Below are positions 8,726 to 20,356 of a stretch of DNA of 64,000 nt, piece after piece. This stretch comes from Pseudomonas putida (GTDB lineage Bacteria > Pseudomonadota > Gammaproteobacteria > Pseudomonadales > Pseudomonadaceae). The translations under genes and the position numbers were made by a program. A model generated the notes under the pieces. The model searched no databases. It was not told where the DNA came from and saw nothing but the letters and a program-made list of their open reading frames with translations. The number at the start of each line of letters is the position of its first letter. Within the stretch, counting starts at the first letter, position 1. Location: NCBI RefSeq assembly GCF_002906855.1, contig NZ_MINI01000028.1, forward strand, positions 1,674,001 through 1,738,000. Direction: 5' to 3'.

Positions 8726-11436
8726 TGTGCTGCCTCCTGCAGACCTTCGACGGATGCACCGAAGATGGCAGGCGGGATGCCGGCCAGGCCTTTGGGCAGG
8801 GCAACCAGGCCAGCGCCCAGTTCTTCATTGATGCGCAGCGGCAGGCGCAGGGCCACACCGGCAACGTTCAGGCTCAGCAGGGCGCCGTCGTTGACACCCA
8901 GGCGGTCGGCTTCGGACTTGGCCAGGGCCACGTAGGCGGCCGGGATGCGCTCCTGCACCGGGGCGGCGCGCGAGGAGCTCTCTTCGCTGCCGAACAGGTG
9001 GAAGAACGGTACCGCAGTCCAGGTGCCACGGGCCGGGTTGAAGGCGCCCGGGATGGCGTTGAACCAGTTCAGGCGATCGCCTTGCGGTTCGATCAGGCGC
9101 ACGCCCGGGTCACCGGCACGCAGGTGGCCACCGACCTCGTCCTGAAACTTGTTCCAGGCCTGCGGCGAGTTCCAGCCCGGCGACCAGGCGAACGGCACCT
9201 GCTGGCGCGGTTCGGCCGACCCCGAGTAGCCTTCCATGGAGAAGGCGAACGCGGTGTCCTTGTCCTGCGGGGTACGCGGCTCGTGCACGCTGATGTTGGC
9301 GCGCATGGCGGTACGGCCGGAGTAGCGCAGCGGCTCACGGGCCAGCTTCATGCCCTTGATGCGGAACGCGGCGCTTGGTGCGGCATTGACGATGCCGGCC
9401 AGTTGCGGGGCGGCTTCGGCGCAGGCGCTGGTGACGTGGTCCAGCTGGGTCCAGTCGACCGGCTTGTTGAGCAGGGTGGCACGCAGGGCGTGCATCCAGC
9501 GCCAGCCTTCGTGAACCAGGATGCTGCTGTCCAGGTACTGCGGGTCGAACACCTGGAAGAAGCGCTGGGCGCGGCCTTCCTGGCTGACCAGGGTGCCGTC
9601 GCCTTCGGCGAAGGAGGCGGCCGGCAGCACCAGGTGGGCGCGGTCGACAGTGGCGGTCTTGGAGTGGTCGGCGACGATCACCACCTTGGCCGCGGCCAAG
9701 GCAGCATCGACCTTGGCGGCCGGTACGCGGGCGTACAGGTCGTTCTCCAGCACGACGATGGCGTCGGCCTTGCCGCTGATGACGGCGTCCAGTGCGGCAT
9801 CCACCGACTCGCCACCCATCATGGCCATGCCGAGGCTGTTGGCCTCAGGCACCACCAGGCTCAGCGAACCGTTCTTCTCGCGCAGCTTCAGGGCCTTGGC
9901 GATGTTGGCGGCGGCTTCGATCAGCGCCGGGTCAGCCAGCGAGGTACCGGCAATCACCAGTGGGCGCTTGGCAGCGACCAGAGCATCGGCGATGCGCTGG
10001 GCCAGGGCCTTGGCTTCGTCGTCCAGGCCGGCGACTGCCGGTGCGCTCGGGTCGATGGCGTGGGCCACGGCGAAACCGATGCGGGCGAGGTCCGCCGGGG
10101 CGGCGTGCACGCATTCCTCGGCAACGTCGTCCAGCTTGGTTTCAGCCAGCGAGGCGATGAACAGCGGGTACAGCGCGTGCTGGCCGATGTTCTTCACGGC
10201 GGCGTCGAGCCACGGCTGAACCTTCATGGCTTCGGCCATGGCCTCGGCCTTGCCCTTGGTGGACTGGCGCACGGCCAGGGCAACGCGGGCAGCGGTCTGG
10301 GTCAGGTCTTCACCGAGCACGAACACGGCGTCGTGGTCTTCGATGTCGCGTAGGGTCGGCACTGGCAGCGGGCTGTTGTTCAGCACGTCCAGGGCCAGGC
10401 GCACGCGGGCCAGTTCGCCAGCTTCCATACCGGAGTAGAAGTAGTCGGCGCCGACCAGCTCACGCAGGCCGTAGTTGCTTTCGAGGCTGGCGCGTGGCGA
10501 GCCGATACCGACGATGGTGCGGCCGCGCAGCAGGTCGGCGGCCTTGTCCAGGGCAGCGTCCAGGCCCAGCTTGGTACCGTCGGCCAGGTGTGGCTGGCGT
10601 GGGCGGTCCTTGCGGTTGACGTAGCCGTAGCCGAAGCGGCCGCGGTCGCACAGGAAGTACTGGTTGACCGAACCGTTGAAGCGGTTCTCGATGCGACGCA
10701 GCTCGCCGTAGCGCTCGCCCGGGCTGATGTTGCAGCCGCTGGAGCAACCGTGGCAGATGCTCGGGGCGAACTGCATGTCCCACTTGCGGTTGTAGCGCTC
10801 GGAGTGGGTCTTGTCGGTGAACACGCCGGTCGGGCAGACCTCGGTCAGGTTGCCGGAGAACTCGCTTTCCAGCACGCCGTCTTCGACGCGGCCGAAGTAC
10901 ACGTTGTCGTGGGCGCCGTACACGCCCAGGTCGGTACCACCGGCATAGTCCTTGTAGTAGCGCACGCAGCGGTAGCAGGCGATGCAGCGGTTCATCTCAT
11001 GGGCGATGAACGGGCCGAGGTCCTGGTTCTGGTGGGTACGCTTGGTGAAACGGTAGCGGCGCTCGTTGTGGCCGGTCATTACCGTCATGTCCTGCAGGTG
11101 GCAGTGACCGCCTTCCTCGCACACAGGGCAGTCGTGCGGGTGGTTGGTCATCAGCCATTCGACGACGCTGGCGCGGAACGCCTTGGACTCGTCATCGTCG
11201 ATGGAAATCCAGGTGCCGTCGGAGGCAGGGGTCATGCAGGACATGACGATACGACCACGGGTGTCGTTCTCGTCGGTGTACTGCTTGACCGCACACTGCC
11301 GGCAGGCGCCGACGCTACCGAGCGCCGGGTGCCAGCAGAAATAAGGGATGTCGAGGCCGAGTGACAGACACGCCTGTAACAGGTTGTCCGCACCGTTGAC
11401 TTCGAGCGCTTTGCCGTCTACGTGGATAGTGGCCAT
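8722..11436 (-). CDS. nuoG: NADH-quinone oxidoreductase subunit G
   Basis: This is the largest peripheral-arm subunit, 904 residues. The N-terminal ferredoxin domain has [15 protein letters not shown] for the 2Fe-2S cluster. [16 protein letters not shown] and [11 protein letters not shown] with VCPTGVFT bind 4Fe-4S clusters, and CHGCSSGC gives the extra N7 cluster found in some bacteria. The rest is a molybdopterin-oxidoreductase-like fold without cofactor. Electrons pass from NuoF/NuoE through NuoG to NuoI. A 133-base gap separates it from nuoF, the longest inside the operon; the short hairpin GCCCGC-GTGA-GCGGGC lies there at 11456-11471. Confidence 0.98.
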   Translation of the reverse strand: MATIHVDGKALEVNGADNLLQACLSLGLDIPYFCWHPALGSVGACRQCAVKQYTDENDTRGRIVMSCMTPASDGTWISIDDDESKAFRASVVEWLMTNHPHDCPVCEEGGHCHLQDMTVMTGHNERRYRFTKRTHQNQDLGPFIAHEMNRCIACYRCVRYYKDYAGGTDLGVYGAHDNVYFGRVEDGVLESEFSGNLTEVCPTGVFTDKTHSERYNRKWDMQFAPSICHGCSSGCNISPGERYGELRRIENRFNGSVNQYFLCDRGRFGYGYVNRKDRPRQPHLADGTKLGLDAALDKAADLLRGRTIVGIGSPRASLESNYGLRELVGADYFYSGMEAGELARVRLALDVLNNSPLPVPTLRDIEDHDAVFVLGEDLTQTAARVALAVRQSTKGKAEAMAEAMKVQPWLDAAVKNIGQHALYPLFIASLAETKLDDVAEECVHAAPADLARIGFAVAHAIDPSAPAVAGLDDEAKALAQRIADALVAAKRPLVIAGTSLADPALIEAAANIAKALKLREKNGSLSLVVPEANSLGMAMMGGESVDAALDAVISGKADAIVVLENDLYARVPAAKVDAALAAAKVVIVADHSKTATVDRAHLVLPAASFAEGDGTLVSQEGRAQRFFQVFDPQYLDSSILVHEGWRWMHALRATLLNKPVDWTQLDHVTSACAEAAPQLAGIVNAAPSAAFRIKGMKLAREPLRYSGRTAMRANISVHEPRTPQDKDTAFAFSMEGYSGSAEPRQQVPFAWSPGWNSPQAWNKFQDEVGGHLRAGDPGVRLIEPQGDRLNWFNAIPGAFNPARGTWTAVPFFHLFGSEESSSRAAPVQERIPAAYVALAKSEADRLGVNDGALLSLNVAGVALRLPLRINEELGAGLVALPKGLAGIPPAIFGASVEGLQEAAQ

Positions 11437-11569
11437 TGTTCAAAGTTCTTCGTTGGCCCGCGTGAGCGGGCGTGGCTAATGGAAATCGGTGAGCTTGCGA
11501 CACGCCACGATCGACTCGGGCCTGCCGGCAAGCTGGCGAGTGGCACGGACCACCCGCCTAATCGTCTTG

Positions 11570-12934
11570 TTATGCGCCGACCACGATCGGCTTGGCCAAA
11601 TTGGGGCGCAGGGTGTCTCCAGCAGACGCTGGCGCGACACCGGCCTCGAACTCGGACCGGAAGTACTTGATGGCACTGCCCAATGGCTCGACGGCACCCG
11701 GTGCGTGAGCACAGAAGGTACGGCCTGGGCCAAGGAAGTTGACCAGCCCCAGCAGCGTCTCGATGTCTTCGGCGCGGCCCTGGCCGTTCTCCAGTGCGCG
11801 CAGCATCTTCACGCTCCAAGGCAGGCCGTCACGGCATGGGGTGCACCAGCCGCACGACTCGCGGGCAAAGAACTCTTCCATGTTGCGCAGCAGCGAGACC
11901 ATGTTGACGCTGTCGTCGACCGCCATGGCCAGGCCGGTACCCATACGTGTGCCGACCTTGGCGATGCCACCGGCGTACATCTGTGCGTCGAGGTGCTCGG
12001 GCAGCAGGAAGCCGGTACCGGCGCCGCCTGGCTGCCAGCACTTGAGCTTGAAGCCGTCGCGCATGCCACCGGCGTAGTCTTCGAACAGCTCGCGAGCGGT
12101 GACGCCAAACGGCAGTTCCCACAGGCCCGGGTTCTTCACCTTGCCGGAGAAGCCCATCAGCTTGGTGCCGTGGTCTTCGCTGCCTTCACGGGCCAGCGAC
12201 TTGTACCAGTCGTTGCCGTTGGCGACGATGGCCGGGACGTTGCACAGGGTTTCGACGTTGTTCACGCAAGTCGGCTTGCCCCAGACGCCAACGGCGGCAG
12301 GGAAGGGCGGCTTGGAGCGCGGGTTGGCGCGGCGGCCTTCCAGCGAGTTGATCAGTGCGGTTTCTTCACCGCAGATGTAGCGGCCGGCACCGGTGTGCAC
12401 GAACAGCTCGAAATCAAAACCGCTGCCGAGGATGTTCTTGCCCAGCAGGCCGGCGGCCTTGGCTTCGTCGATGGCGCGGTTGAGGTTCTTCGCCGCGGTG
12501 GTGTATTCGCCACGCAGGAAGATGTAGCCACGGTAGGCCTTCAGGGCGCGGGCGCTGATCAGCATGCCCTCGACCAGCAGATGGGGCTGTTGCTCCATCA
12601 GCATGCGGTCCTTCCAGGTGTTCGGCTCCATTTCGTCCGCGTTGCACAGCAGGTAGCGGATGTTCATGGATTCGTCTTTGGGCATCAGGCCCCACTTCAC
12701 GCCAGTGGGGAAGCCCGCGCCGCCACGGCCCTTGAGGCCGGAGTCCTTGACGCTCTGCACGATGTCGTCGGCGGACATCTGCGCCAGTGCCTTGCGGGCA
12801 GCGGCGTAGCCGTTCTTCGACTCGTACTCGGCCAGCCAGACCGGCTCGCCGTCATCACGCAGGCGCCAGGTCAGCGGGTGGGTTTCGGCCGTGCGCGCGA
12901 TGCGGTTGGCCGGGCCGAAGGAAGTAATGGTCAT
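11570..12934 (-). CDS. nuoF: NADH-quinone oxidoreductase subunit F (NADH and FMN binding)
   Basis: The protein has 454 residues. [17 protein letters not shown] is the NADH/FMN-binding loop, [20 protein letters not shown] follows, and [12 protein letters not shown] with a distant FCAHAPGA cysteine ligates the N3 4Fe-4S cluster. This is where NADH is oxidised. The ATG overlaps the nuoE stop by 4 bases. The stretch from its stop to nuoG (11437-11569) holds no frame that looks coding. Confidence 0.98.
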   Translation of the reverse strand: MTITSFGPANRIARTAETHPLTWRLRDDGEPVWLAEYESKNGYAAARKALAQMSADDIVQSVKDSGLKGRGGAGFPTGVKWGLMPKDESMNIRYLLCNADEMEPNTWKDRMLMEQQPHLLVEGMLISARALKAYRGYIFLRGEYTTAAKNLNRAIDEAKAAGLLGKNILGSGFDFELFVHTGAGRYICGEETALINSLEGRRANPRSKPPFPAAVGVWGKPTCVNNVETLCNVPAIVANGNDWYKSLAREGSEDHGTKLMGFSGKVKNPGLWELPFGVTARELFEDYAGGMRDGFKLKCWQPGGAGTGFLLPEHLDAQMYAGGIAKVGTRMGTGLAMAVDDSVNMVSLLRNMEEFFARESCGWCTPCRDGLPWSVKMLRALENGQGRAEDIETLLGLVNFLGPGRTFCAHAPGAVEPLGSAIKYFRSEFEAGVAPASAGDTLRPNLAKPIVVGA

Positions 12935-13428
12935 ACGTAACCCTCCAGCAGTTTGGAAACGCCAGCCGGCTGCACGTCACCGAAGGTGTCGTCGTCGATC
13001 ATCAGCGCCGGGGCCTTGTCGCAGTTGCCCAGGCAGCACACCGGCAGCAGAGTGAAGCGGCCGTCGGCAGTGGTTTGACCGAGGCCGATGCCCAGCTCGC
13101 TCTGGATCTGGCTGACCACCGATTCGTGGCCGCCGATGTAGCAGACCATGCTGTCGCACACGCGGATGATGTGGCGGCCAACAGGCTGGCGGAAGATCTG
13201 GCTGTAGAAGGTGGCGACACCCTCGACGTCGCTGGCCGGGATGCCCAGCACTTCGCCGATGGCGTGGATGGCGCCGTCCGGCACCCAGCCACGTTCTTTC
13301 TGGACGATCTTCAGGGCTTCGATGGACGCCGCGCGCGGGTCCTCGTAGTGATGCATTTCGTGCTCGATGGCCGAGCGCTCGGTTTCGCTCAGGGCGAAAC
13401 GGTCTGTCTGGATAAGCGTGCTGTTCAT
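12931..13428 (-). CDS. nuoE: NADH-quinone oxidoreductase subunit E (2Fe-2S)
   Basis: The protein has 165 residues with a thioredoxin-like fold. The 2Fe-2S cluster N1a is ligated by [11 protein letters not shown] (C-x4-C) and [12 protein letters not shown] (C-x3-C). It pairs with NuoF at the tip of the peripheral arm. It starts 2 bases after nuoCD and overlaps nuoF. Confidence 0.98.
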   Translation of the reverse strand: MNSTLIQTDRFALSETERSAIEHEMHHYEDPRAASIEALKIVQKERGWVPDGAIHAIGEVLGIPASDVEGVATFYSQIFRQPVGRHIIRVCDSMVCYIGGHESVVSQIQSELGIGLGQTTADGRFTLLPVCCLGNCDKAPALMIDDDTFGDVQPAGVSKLLEGYV

Positions 13429-13430
13429 GC

Positions 13431-15230
<1,800 letters not shown>

Positions 15231-15252
15231 TCAGCGTTAAGAATGAAGCCAG

Positions 15253-15280
15253 GCCGCCGGCTCCATTGGGAGCTGGCGGC
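15253..15280 (-). other. Stem-loop between nuoB and nuoCD
   Basis: GCCGCC-x-GCTCC, a four-base ATTG loop and GGAGC-x-GGCGGC give a stem of 11 pairs with one mismatch. There is no T-run after it, so it is not a simple Rho-independent terminator. It could stabilise the upstream or downstream mRNA part or act as an attenuator inside the operon. Confidence 0.6.
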
Positions 15281-15291
15281 AGGTCGCTGGA

Positions 15292-15969
15292 TCAGACTTC
15301 GTCGGGGCTGCGCAGGTTGGTTACCGCAATGCGCTGTTCGCGACGCAGGTCTTTCTGGGCTGGCATCTCGGCACGGTAGATGCCTTGATCACCAACCACC
15401 CAGGAAAGCGGGCGTCGTTCTTGGCCGATCGACTCCTGCAGCAGCATCAAGCCTTGCAGGAAAGCCTCAGGGCGTGGCGGGCAGCCAGGCACGTAGACGT
15501 CCACGGGGAGGAACTTGTCGACCCCCTGAACGACCGAGTAGATGTCGTACATGCCACCGGAGTTGGCGCACGAACCCATGGAGATGACCCACTTCGGCTC
15601 GAGCATCTGCTCGTACAGGCGCTGGATGATCGGCGCCATTTTGACGAAGCAGGTACCGGCGATGACCATGAAGTCGGCCTGACGCGGCGATGCCCGGATG
15701 ACTTCGGCGCCGAAGCGGGCGATGTCGTGGGGCGCCGTGAAGGCCGTGGTCATTTCCACGTAGCAGCAGGACAGGCCGAAGTTATACGGCCAGAGGGAGT
15801 TCTTGCGACCCCAGTTGACCGCGCCACGCAGTACATCTTCGAGTTTCCCCATGTAGATGTTCTTGTGGACCTGGTCCTCGAGCAGCTGGTCGGTGACGGT
15901 TTCCCGATCACCTACCGGGTATTGCTCGTTGGGCGCATCCGGATCGATTCTGGTGAGATTGTATTGCAT
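15292..15969 (-). CDS. nuoB: NADH-quinone oxidoreductase subunit B (cluster N2)
   Basis: The protein has 225 residues. The N2 4Fe-4S cluster ligands are GLSCCYVEM (tandem cysteines), [12 protein letters not shown] and [10 protein letters not shown]. This cluster donates electrons to ubiquinone. The ATG at 15969 (MQYNLTRID) is preferred to a TTG two codons earlier, because GAGG is 8 bases before the ATG and too close to the TTG. It begins 10 bases after nuoA. Confidence 0.98.
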   Translation of the reverse strand: MQYNLTRIDPDAPNEQYPVGDRETVTDQLLEDQVHKNIYMGKLEDVLRGAVNWGRKNSLWPYNFGLSCCYVEMTTAFTAPHDIARFGAEVIRASPRQADFMVIAGTCFVKMAPIIQRLYEQMLEPKWVISMGSCANSGGMYDIYSVVQGVDKFLPVDVYVPGCPPRPEAFLQGLMLLQESIGQERRPLSWVVGDQGIYRAEMPAQKDLRREQRIAVTNLRSPDEV

Positions 15970-15979
15970 TGCCAAAGCC

Positions 15980-16393
15980 TCATTGTTTCAGCTTCGCTTG
16001 CCGCTTGCGGCGACCTTCGGGTGCCCAGTCAAGAGCTCCGACGCGCCATAGGTAGACAAGACCAGCCAACAGAATTGCTATGAAAACGAGTGCTTCGACG
16101 AATCCGGTCCAGCCGCTTTCGCGGACGGACACAGACCATGCATACAGGAAGAGGGCTTCGATATCGAAGATCACGAACAGCATCGCGACCAGATAGAATT
16201 TGGCGGACAGGCGCAGGCGGGCGCTGCCGACGGGCAGCATGCCGGATTCGAAGGGTTCGTTCTTGGCGCGGCCCCAGGCCTTGCTACCGAGCAGGCTGGA
16301 GAGACCGAGCATGAAGGCACACAGGCCGACGACACCCAAAAGGAAGATGGCAAAGCCCCAGTTGTGGGCGATGAGTCCTGCCGAATCGGACAT
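15980..16393 (-). CDS. nuoA: NADH-quinone oxidoreductase subunit A
   Basis: The protein has 137 residues with three transmembrane helices. The loop [13 protein letters not shown] carries the conserved E/S motif of NuoA/ND3, and [14 protein letters not shown] is the second signature. The tail is very basic ([12 protein letters not shown]). It is the first gene of the operon and is preceded by a 380-base AT-rich region that should hold the promoters. Confidence 0.98.
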
Positions 16394-16502
16394 GCTAGAG
16401 ATCCTTATACAGAGACCCAGCTCTGCAGTCTGAAATAAGTAGAGCGGCGACGTGGTGTCGCAGGTGCAGTGACCAAATGTCGCAGCTGAATCAATCGGGC
16501 TG

Positions 16503-16531
16503 ATTTTATGGGTAAACCCGATGCAAGTAAA
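16503..16531 (-). promoter_or_regulatory. Candidate sigma-70 promoter of the nuo operon
   Basis: On the minus strand TTTACT (16526-16531) and TAAAAT (16503-16508) are separated by 17 bases, 110 bases before the nuoA start. The surrounding 16394-16773 spacer carries no convincing gene and is clearly richer in A and T than its neighbours. The match is moderate and chosen by eye. Confidence 0.4.
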
Positions 16532-16663
16532 ATTTCCGTTGCAAATTTATTCGTAGGATTTAGAACAAAACCCGCGCCTAACTGGCTGAAAGCCTTGAGA
16601 TTCGGGCATTGCATGCGGTTTTGTTAATTATGTTTCTTGCCAGTGGTAACGAATTACAATTTT

Positions 16664-16682
16664 AGTAATGATAATTAATAGC
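16664..16682. promoter_or_regulatory. Fur-box-like sequence upstream of nuoA
   Basis: AGTAATGATAATTAATAGC matches the 19-base Fur consensus GATAATGATAATCATTATC at 14 positions. It lies 271 bases before nuoA and 92 bases from the end of the yhhN-like gene. Chance matches occur in AT-rich spacers, so this is only a candidate. Confidence 0.25.
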
Positions 16683-16773
16683 ATTTGACCTGGTCCCATC
16701 TAATTGGGCTGTTCTGCACCTTGTAAAGTTCATCTGCAGATCCGCCTACTTGTAAATGCGAAAGACTCGTGTT

Positions 16774-17436
16774 CTAGCAGCTTCCGATGCCGCGCGCACC
16801 GCTCTGGGTCAATACTTTATCGGTTGGGGCATGACGGACTGACGAAGCGATGGCCCACTGGCCAAGCCAGTAGGCGAGGATGATCAGGTACGGCGCGGCA
16901 GCGAACGGGCTGACGAAACGGTCGATGCCGATCAGGCTGTCGGAGAAAACGAACAGGCAGGCGCCCAATGCGGCAACACCGCCGCAGGCCAGCGAGCGCC
17001 AGAGCATGGCGCTGATGGCCAGTGCGTAAAGCGCGACCGGGGCCAGCAGCGGGCCAAGGCCGTGGTTGGCCAGCACGCTGAACAGGGTGATGCCGGTGAT
17101 GGCGCTCAATAGCAGTGCGGGCAGGGCGGGGCGGATGGTCTTGCCGCAATAGGCACGCAGGTAGGCCAGGTGGGCGCAAAGGAACGCGGCCAGGCCGAAC
17201 ACGAAGAGGTCGGCTGGGATGGCCAGGAGGATGTCGCCCAGTACCGAGAACGCCAGGCCGATGGTGATCCAGCGGCGATAGGGTGTCACGGGGGCGGTGT
17301 ATAGCCAGGCAATCAATGTCATGACTGGGATGGGCTTGGCCAACAGGCCGAGCAGCGCGTTGTCGCTGGCCACTGCATATAGATAGAGGGCGGCGGCGGC
17401 CAGGGCGAGCATCATCAGGTGGCTTGGACGGGGCAT
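16774..17436 (-). CDS. YhhN-family membrane protein (lysoplasmalogenase-like)
   Basis: The protein has 220 residues and about eight hydrophobic segments. The features GLAFSVLGDILLAIP and FVFSDSLIGIDRF carry the conserved aspartates of the YhhN/TMEM86 family, whose animal members hydrolyse lysoplasmalogens. The bacterial role is uncertain. The start MPRPSHLMML at 17436 gives the first helix immediately; an upstream in-frame start at 17469 would add 11 polar residues. It is a single gene between aceA (same strand, upstream) and the nuo promoter region. Confidence 0.75.
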   Translation of the reverse strand: MPRPSHLMMLALAAAALYLYAVASDNALLGLLAKPIPVMTLIAWLYTAPVTPYRRWITIGLAFSVLGDILLAIPADLFVFGLAAFLCAHLAYLRAYCGKTIRPALPALLLSAITGITLFSVLANHGLGPLLAPVALYALAISAMLWRSLACGGVAALGACLFVFSDSLIGIDRFVSPFAAAPYLIILAYWLGQWAIASSVRHAPTDKVLTQSGARGIGSC

Positions 17437-17536
17437 GGGCGGGCCTTGCTGCTGGGCTGCCACAAGCATAGCTCTGATCCTGGGTTTTGCGTCGGCCTGT
17501 ATTTGCCCTGCGAAGAGGCCGGTACAGATAAAAGAA

Positions 17537-17566
17537 AGGCCCGGGGCTTTCGCAAGCCCCGGGCCT
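17537..17566 (-). terminator. Terminator of aceA
   Basis: A perfect 13-base stem (AGGCCCGGGGCTT / AAGCCCCGGGCCT) with a TCGC loop lies 18 bases after the aceA stop and is followed on the minus strand by TTCTTTTATC. Confidence 0.85.
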
Positions 17567-17583
17567 CTGTCAGCAACCCACTA

Positions 17584-18909
17584 TCAGTGGAACTGCTCTT
17601 CCTCGGTCGAACCGGTCAGTGCAGTCACCGACGAAGCGCCACCCTGGATCACGGTGGTCATGTCGTCGAAGTAGCCGGTGCCGACTTCCTGCTGGTGCGC
17701 CACGAAGGTGTAGCCCTTGCTGGCGTCGGCGAATTCCTGCTCCTGCAGCTTCACGTAGGCAGTCATGTCGTTGCGGGCGTAGTCGTGCGCCAGGTTGAAC
17801 ATGCCGTGCCACATGTTGTGGATACCTGCCAGGGTGATGAACTGGTGCTTGTAGCCCATGGCCGACAGCTCGCGCTGGAATTTGGCGATGGTCGCGTCGT
17901 CCAGGTTCTTCTTCCAGTTGAAGGAAGGCGAGCAGTTGTAGGACAGGATCTGGTCCGGATATTCCTTCTTGATGGCTTCGGCGAAGCGACGGGCTTCGTC
18001 CAGGTCCGGCTTGGCGGTCTCGCACCAGATCAGGTCGGCGTATGGGGCGTAGGCCAGGCCACGGGCGATTGCCTGGTCGAGGCCGGCACGCACCTTGTAG
18101 AAGCCTTCACGGGTACGCTCGCCGATCACGAATGGCTGGTCGTACGGGTCGCAGTCGCTGGTCAGCAGGTCGGCGGCGTTGGCGTCGGTACGGGCCAGGA
18201 TGATGGTCGGCACGCCCGATACGTCGGCAGCCAGGCGCGCAGCCACCAGCTTCTGTACGGCTTCCTGGGTCGGTACCAATACCTTGCCACCCATGTGGCC
18301 GCATTTTTTCACCGAGGCCAGCTGGTCTTCGAAGTGCACGCCGGCGGCGCCCGCTTCGATCATGTTCTTCATCAGTTCGTAGGCGTTCAGCACGCCGCCG
18401 AAACCGGCTTCGGCGTCGGCCACGATCGGCGCGAAGTAGTCGATGTAGCCGTCGTCACCGGGGTTCTTGCCGGCTTTCCACTGGATCTGGTCGGCGCGGC
18501 GGAACGCGTTGTTGATGCGCTTGACCACGGTCGGTACCGAGTCGACCGGGTACAGCGACTGGTCAGGGTACATGGACTCGGCCGAGTTGTTGTCGGCGGC
18601 AACCTGCCAGCCAGACAGGTAGATGGCCTGGATGCCGGCCTTGACCTGCTGCACTGCCTGGCCGCCGGTCAGGGCGCCCATGCAGTTGACGAAATCTTTT
18701 TCTGGGCGGAAGGATGGGTGGGCACCTTCGGTGACCAGCTTCCACAGTTTTTCTGCACCCTGGCGGGCAAAGGTGTGCTCAGGTTGCACGGAGCCACGCA
18801 GGCGAACGACATCGGCGGCGGTGTAGGTACGGGTCACGCCTTTCCAGCGCGGGTTCTCGGCCCAGTCTTTCTCGAGGGCTGCAATTTGCTGTTCGCGTGT
18901 CAGTGCCAT
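17584..18909 (-). CDS. aceA: Isocitrate lyase
   Basis: The 441-residue cytoplasmic enzyme splits isocitrate into glyoxylate and succinate, the first step of the glyoxylate shunt needed for growth on acetate and fatty acids. The catalytic motif KKCGHMGGK is at residues 201-209, with Cys203 as the acid/base residue. GWQVAADNN and the SPSFNWKK region ([12 protein letters not shown]) are also conserved. The length matches the short ICL class of E. coli type. A leader of several hundred bases (18910-19290) without a gene precedes it. Confidence 0.98.
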   Translation of the reverse strand: MALTREQQIAALEKDWAENPRWKGVTRTYTAADVVRLRGSVQPEHTFARQGAEKLWKLVTEGAHPSFRPEKDFVNCMGALTGGQAVQQVKAGIQAIYLSGWQVAADNNSAESMYPDQSLYPVDSVPTVVKRINNAFRRADQIQWKAGKNPGDDGYIDYFAPIVADAEAGFGGVLNAYELMKNMIEAGAAGVHFEDQLASVKKCGHMGGKVLVPTQEAVQKLVAARLAADVSGVPTIILARTDANAADLLTSDCDPYDQPFVIGERTREGFYKVRAGLDQAIARGLAYAPYADLIWCETAKPDLDEARRFAEAIKKEYPDQILSYNCSPSFNWKKNLDDATIAKFQRELSAMGYKHQFITLAGIHNMWHGMFNLAHDYARNDMTAYVKLQEQEFADASKGYTFVAHQQEVGTGYFDDMTTVIQGGASSVTALTGSTEEEQFH

Positions 18910-19294
18910 GGAAATAAACCTCGTCGCATCGATCTTGGGTTAATTGTGCTGATGCTCGGGGCTGATCAGGGACCTGGCGGCTGTCCTGTCCGGAGGAGTG
19001 CGGCGGCGAACGCGAAGGCTCGAAGGGGAAGGAGGTGCAGGTCAGGCGCAGGTGTGCTCCGGCAGGTCGGCTCGTGGTTGCCTTGCTGCGGTGCTACGCG
19101 ATTGCCATTACTGCGGTGATTCGCTTCCGTCCCTCGGGACAACTTCTTCGTTGCAGTCGCAATCCCGTCGAACCGCCTTGTGGGCCGTATAGACACGAGG
19201 TGCCTCCAGGGGTGGCAGGAGTACGCCTCGAAGGCCCTTGCCAGGGCCCCTGATTAGCGGGAGCGAGGCCATCATGCCTTTGGGAAAAAGACCC

Positions 19295-19332
19295 TGTCAA
19301 CGGTTTTGTAGTGCTTTTTTCTACTTACTACA
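19295..19332 (-). promoter_or_regulatory. Candidate aceA promoter and palindromic operator
   Basis: On the minus strand TTGACA (19295-19300) is followed after 18 bases by CATGAT, a possible sigma-70 promoter. Directly upstream lies the palindrome TGTAGT-N14-ACTACA (19307-19332). TGTAGT/ACTACA half-sites resemble those recognised by RpiR-family regulators of central carbon metabolism in Pseudomonas (HexR, RccR); the spacing here is longer than the one I associate with HexR. The rest of the 490-base gap 18910-19399 holds the aceA leader and no gene that I can see. Confidence 0.45.
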
Positions 19333-19399
19333 TCTTTGGTCTAGTGCGACCTGGCGGTCAGTTTCAAGGCCTTTGGTCGAGGCCTTGAATTGCCTGGGT

Positions 19400-20134
19400 T
19401 CAGTCCAGAAGGTCGACTTTGACGCGCAAAGTCATGTTTTCACCCCGTTGCGTGCTGTAAGTGCGGCTTGACGGGTTGCGATCGGCTTGGCTCTGCTGGT
19501 TGTAGCCGGCCAGAGTGATCCACTCGCCGAGCCTCCCGCTGATTGTCGTGTCGGTACTTTGCACTTTCACTACATCGGCACGTTCCTGGCTCATTCGGTC
19601 ATCATTGGTGCTTATTTGCAGACGAACCGTATCGCCGCTCAGGCTCGGCGTGACGTAGAAACCCTGGGTCACATTACGGTATTCGGTGTTGCTCTGGATG
19701 CGCCCGTAGCCGTCGGTGCTGGTGCTGGTGATCGGGATGCTCTGGCCAATCTGGATCAGCGCGGGTTGGCCTTCGCTGGCCTGGATTTGCTGCAAACCGC
19801 CGTTGCGGTTGCTGGTGCCGTAGCGGATGACCTGGCCATTGCCGCGGTTGTCCTGATAGTTGCTGTCATTGTTGTCGACGCTGATCAGCAGGCGTTTGGG
19901 GGCGGTGTCCAGCTGTTGCAGCAGGGCGCGCAGGTCGTCGATGCGTTCGGGGCTGGCATTGACGATCAGCTTGTTCTCGAAGGCGCTGACCGTGCCGTCG
20001 CGGCCGATCAAGGCCTGGGCGGCAGGCAGCAGTTCGGCGCTGCTGCGATGCTGCAGGGGCACCACCTCGGTGGCGGCCTGGGCGGTGAGGCTGGCGGCCA
20101 GCAACAGGGCAGTGATGAGGGGGCGTAGCGGCAT
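19400..20134 (-). CDS. Orphan secretin-fold periplasmic protein
   Basis: The protein has 244 residues. MPLRPLITALLLAASLTAQA is a signal peptide. Residues about 22-85 resemble a secretin N1-type domain (VVPLQHRSSAELLPAAQAL ... RIDDLRALLQQLDTAPKRLLI), and the remainder resembles a small part of the secretin core (GQSIPITST, GFYVTPSLSGDTVRLQIS, GEWITLAG). It is far shorter than true type II or III secretins and has no secretion genes nearby. The start at 20134 is chosen for GGAG 9 bases upstream. The function is unknown; it could be a lone periplasmic or outer-membrane scaffold. Confidence 0.7.
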   Translation of the reverse strand: MPLRPLITALLLAASLTAQAATEVVPLQHRSSAELLPAAQALIGRDGTVSAFENKLIVNASPERIDDLRALLQQLDTAPKRLLISVDNNDSNYQDNRGNGQVIRYGTSNRNGGLQQIQASEGQPALIQIGQSIPITSTSTDGYGRIQSNTEYRNVTQGFYVTPSLSGDTVRLQISTNDDRMSQERADVVKVQSTDTTISGRLGEWITLAGYNQQSQADRNPSSRTYSTQRGENMTLRVKVDLLD

Positions 20135-20197
20135 GTCCATGATCTCCGCAGGTGGAATCAACATGATGGCAAATTTGTCAGGAGTTTGTCGTGCTAC

Positions 20198-20264
20198 GGC
20201 CTTTATCCTCAATTATCCGGCGAACTATAAATTATAGTCCGACGGATATTTGAGGATAAAAGCC
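20198..20264. repeat. 67-bp imperfect palindrome between divergent genes
   Basis: Two 29-base arms (202-230 and 232-260 of the 20,000 block) around a single central A match at 26 of 29 positions; GGC/GCC three bases further out also pairs. The outer arm reads TTTATCCTCAA and the centre ACTATAA-A-TTATAGT. The inner part contains TATAAT on the minus strand, so it overlaps a possible promoter of the secretin-like gene. It is either a compound operator for both divergent genes or a miniature inverted-repeat element. Confidence 0.8.
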
Positions 20265-20356
20265 GGGGCTCGCGGTGGCCGCTGTCAGACAAATTCCGTA
20301 ACATCGCGCCCCTTGTTTTTCCGTACCGTCCGCCCGGACCGCACCACAGGATGCCC

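Noticed and set aside
16405..16614. 69-codon minus-strand frame upstream of nuoA
   Set aside because: It lies in the AT-rich promoter spacer, has no ribosome site and overlaps the candidate promoter.
18910..19290. Possible small protein or small RNA gene in the aceA leader
   Set aside because: Short frames occur but none has a good ribosome site, and no promoter-terminator pair delimits a small RNA.
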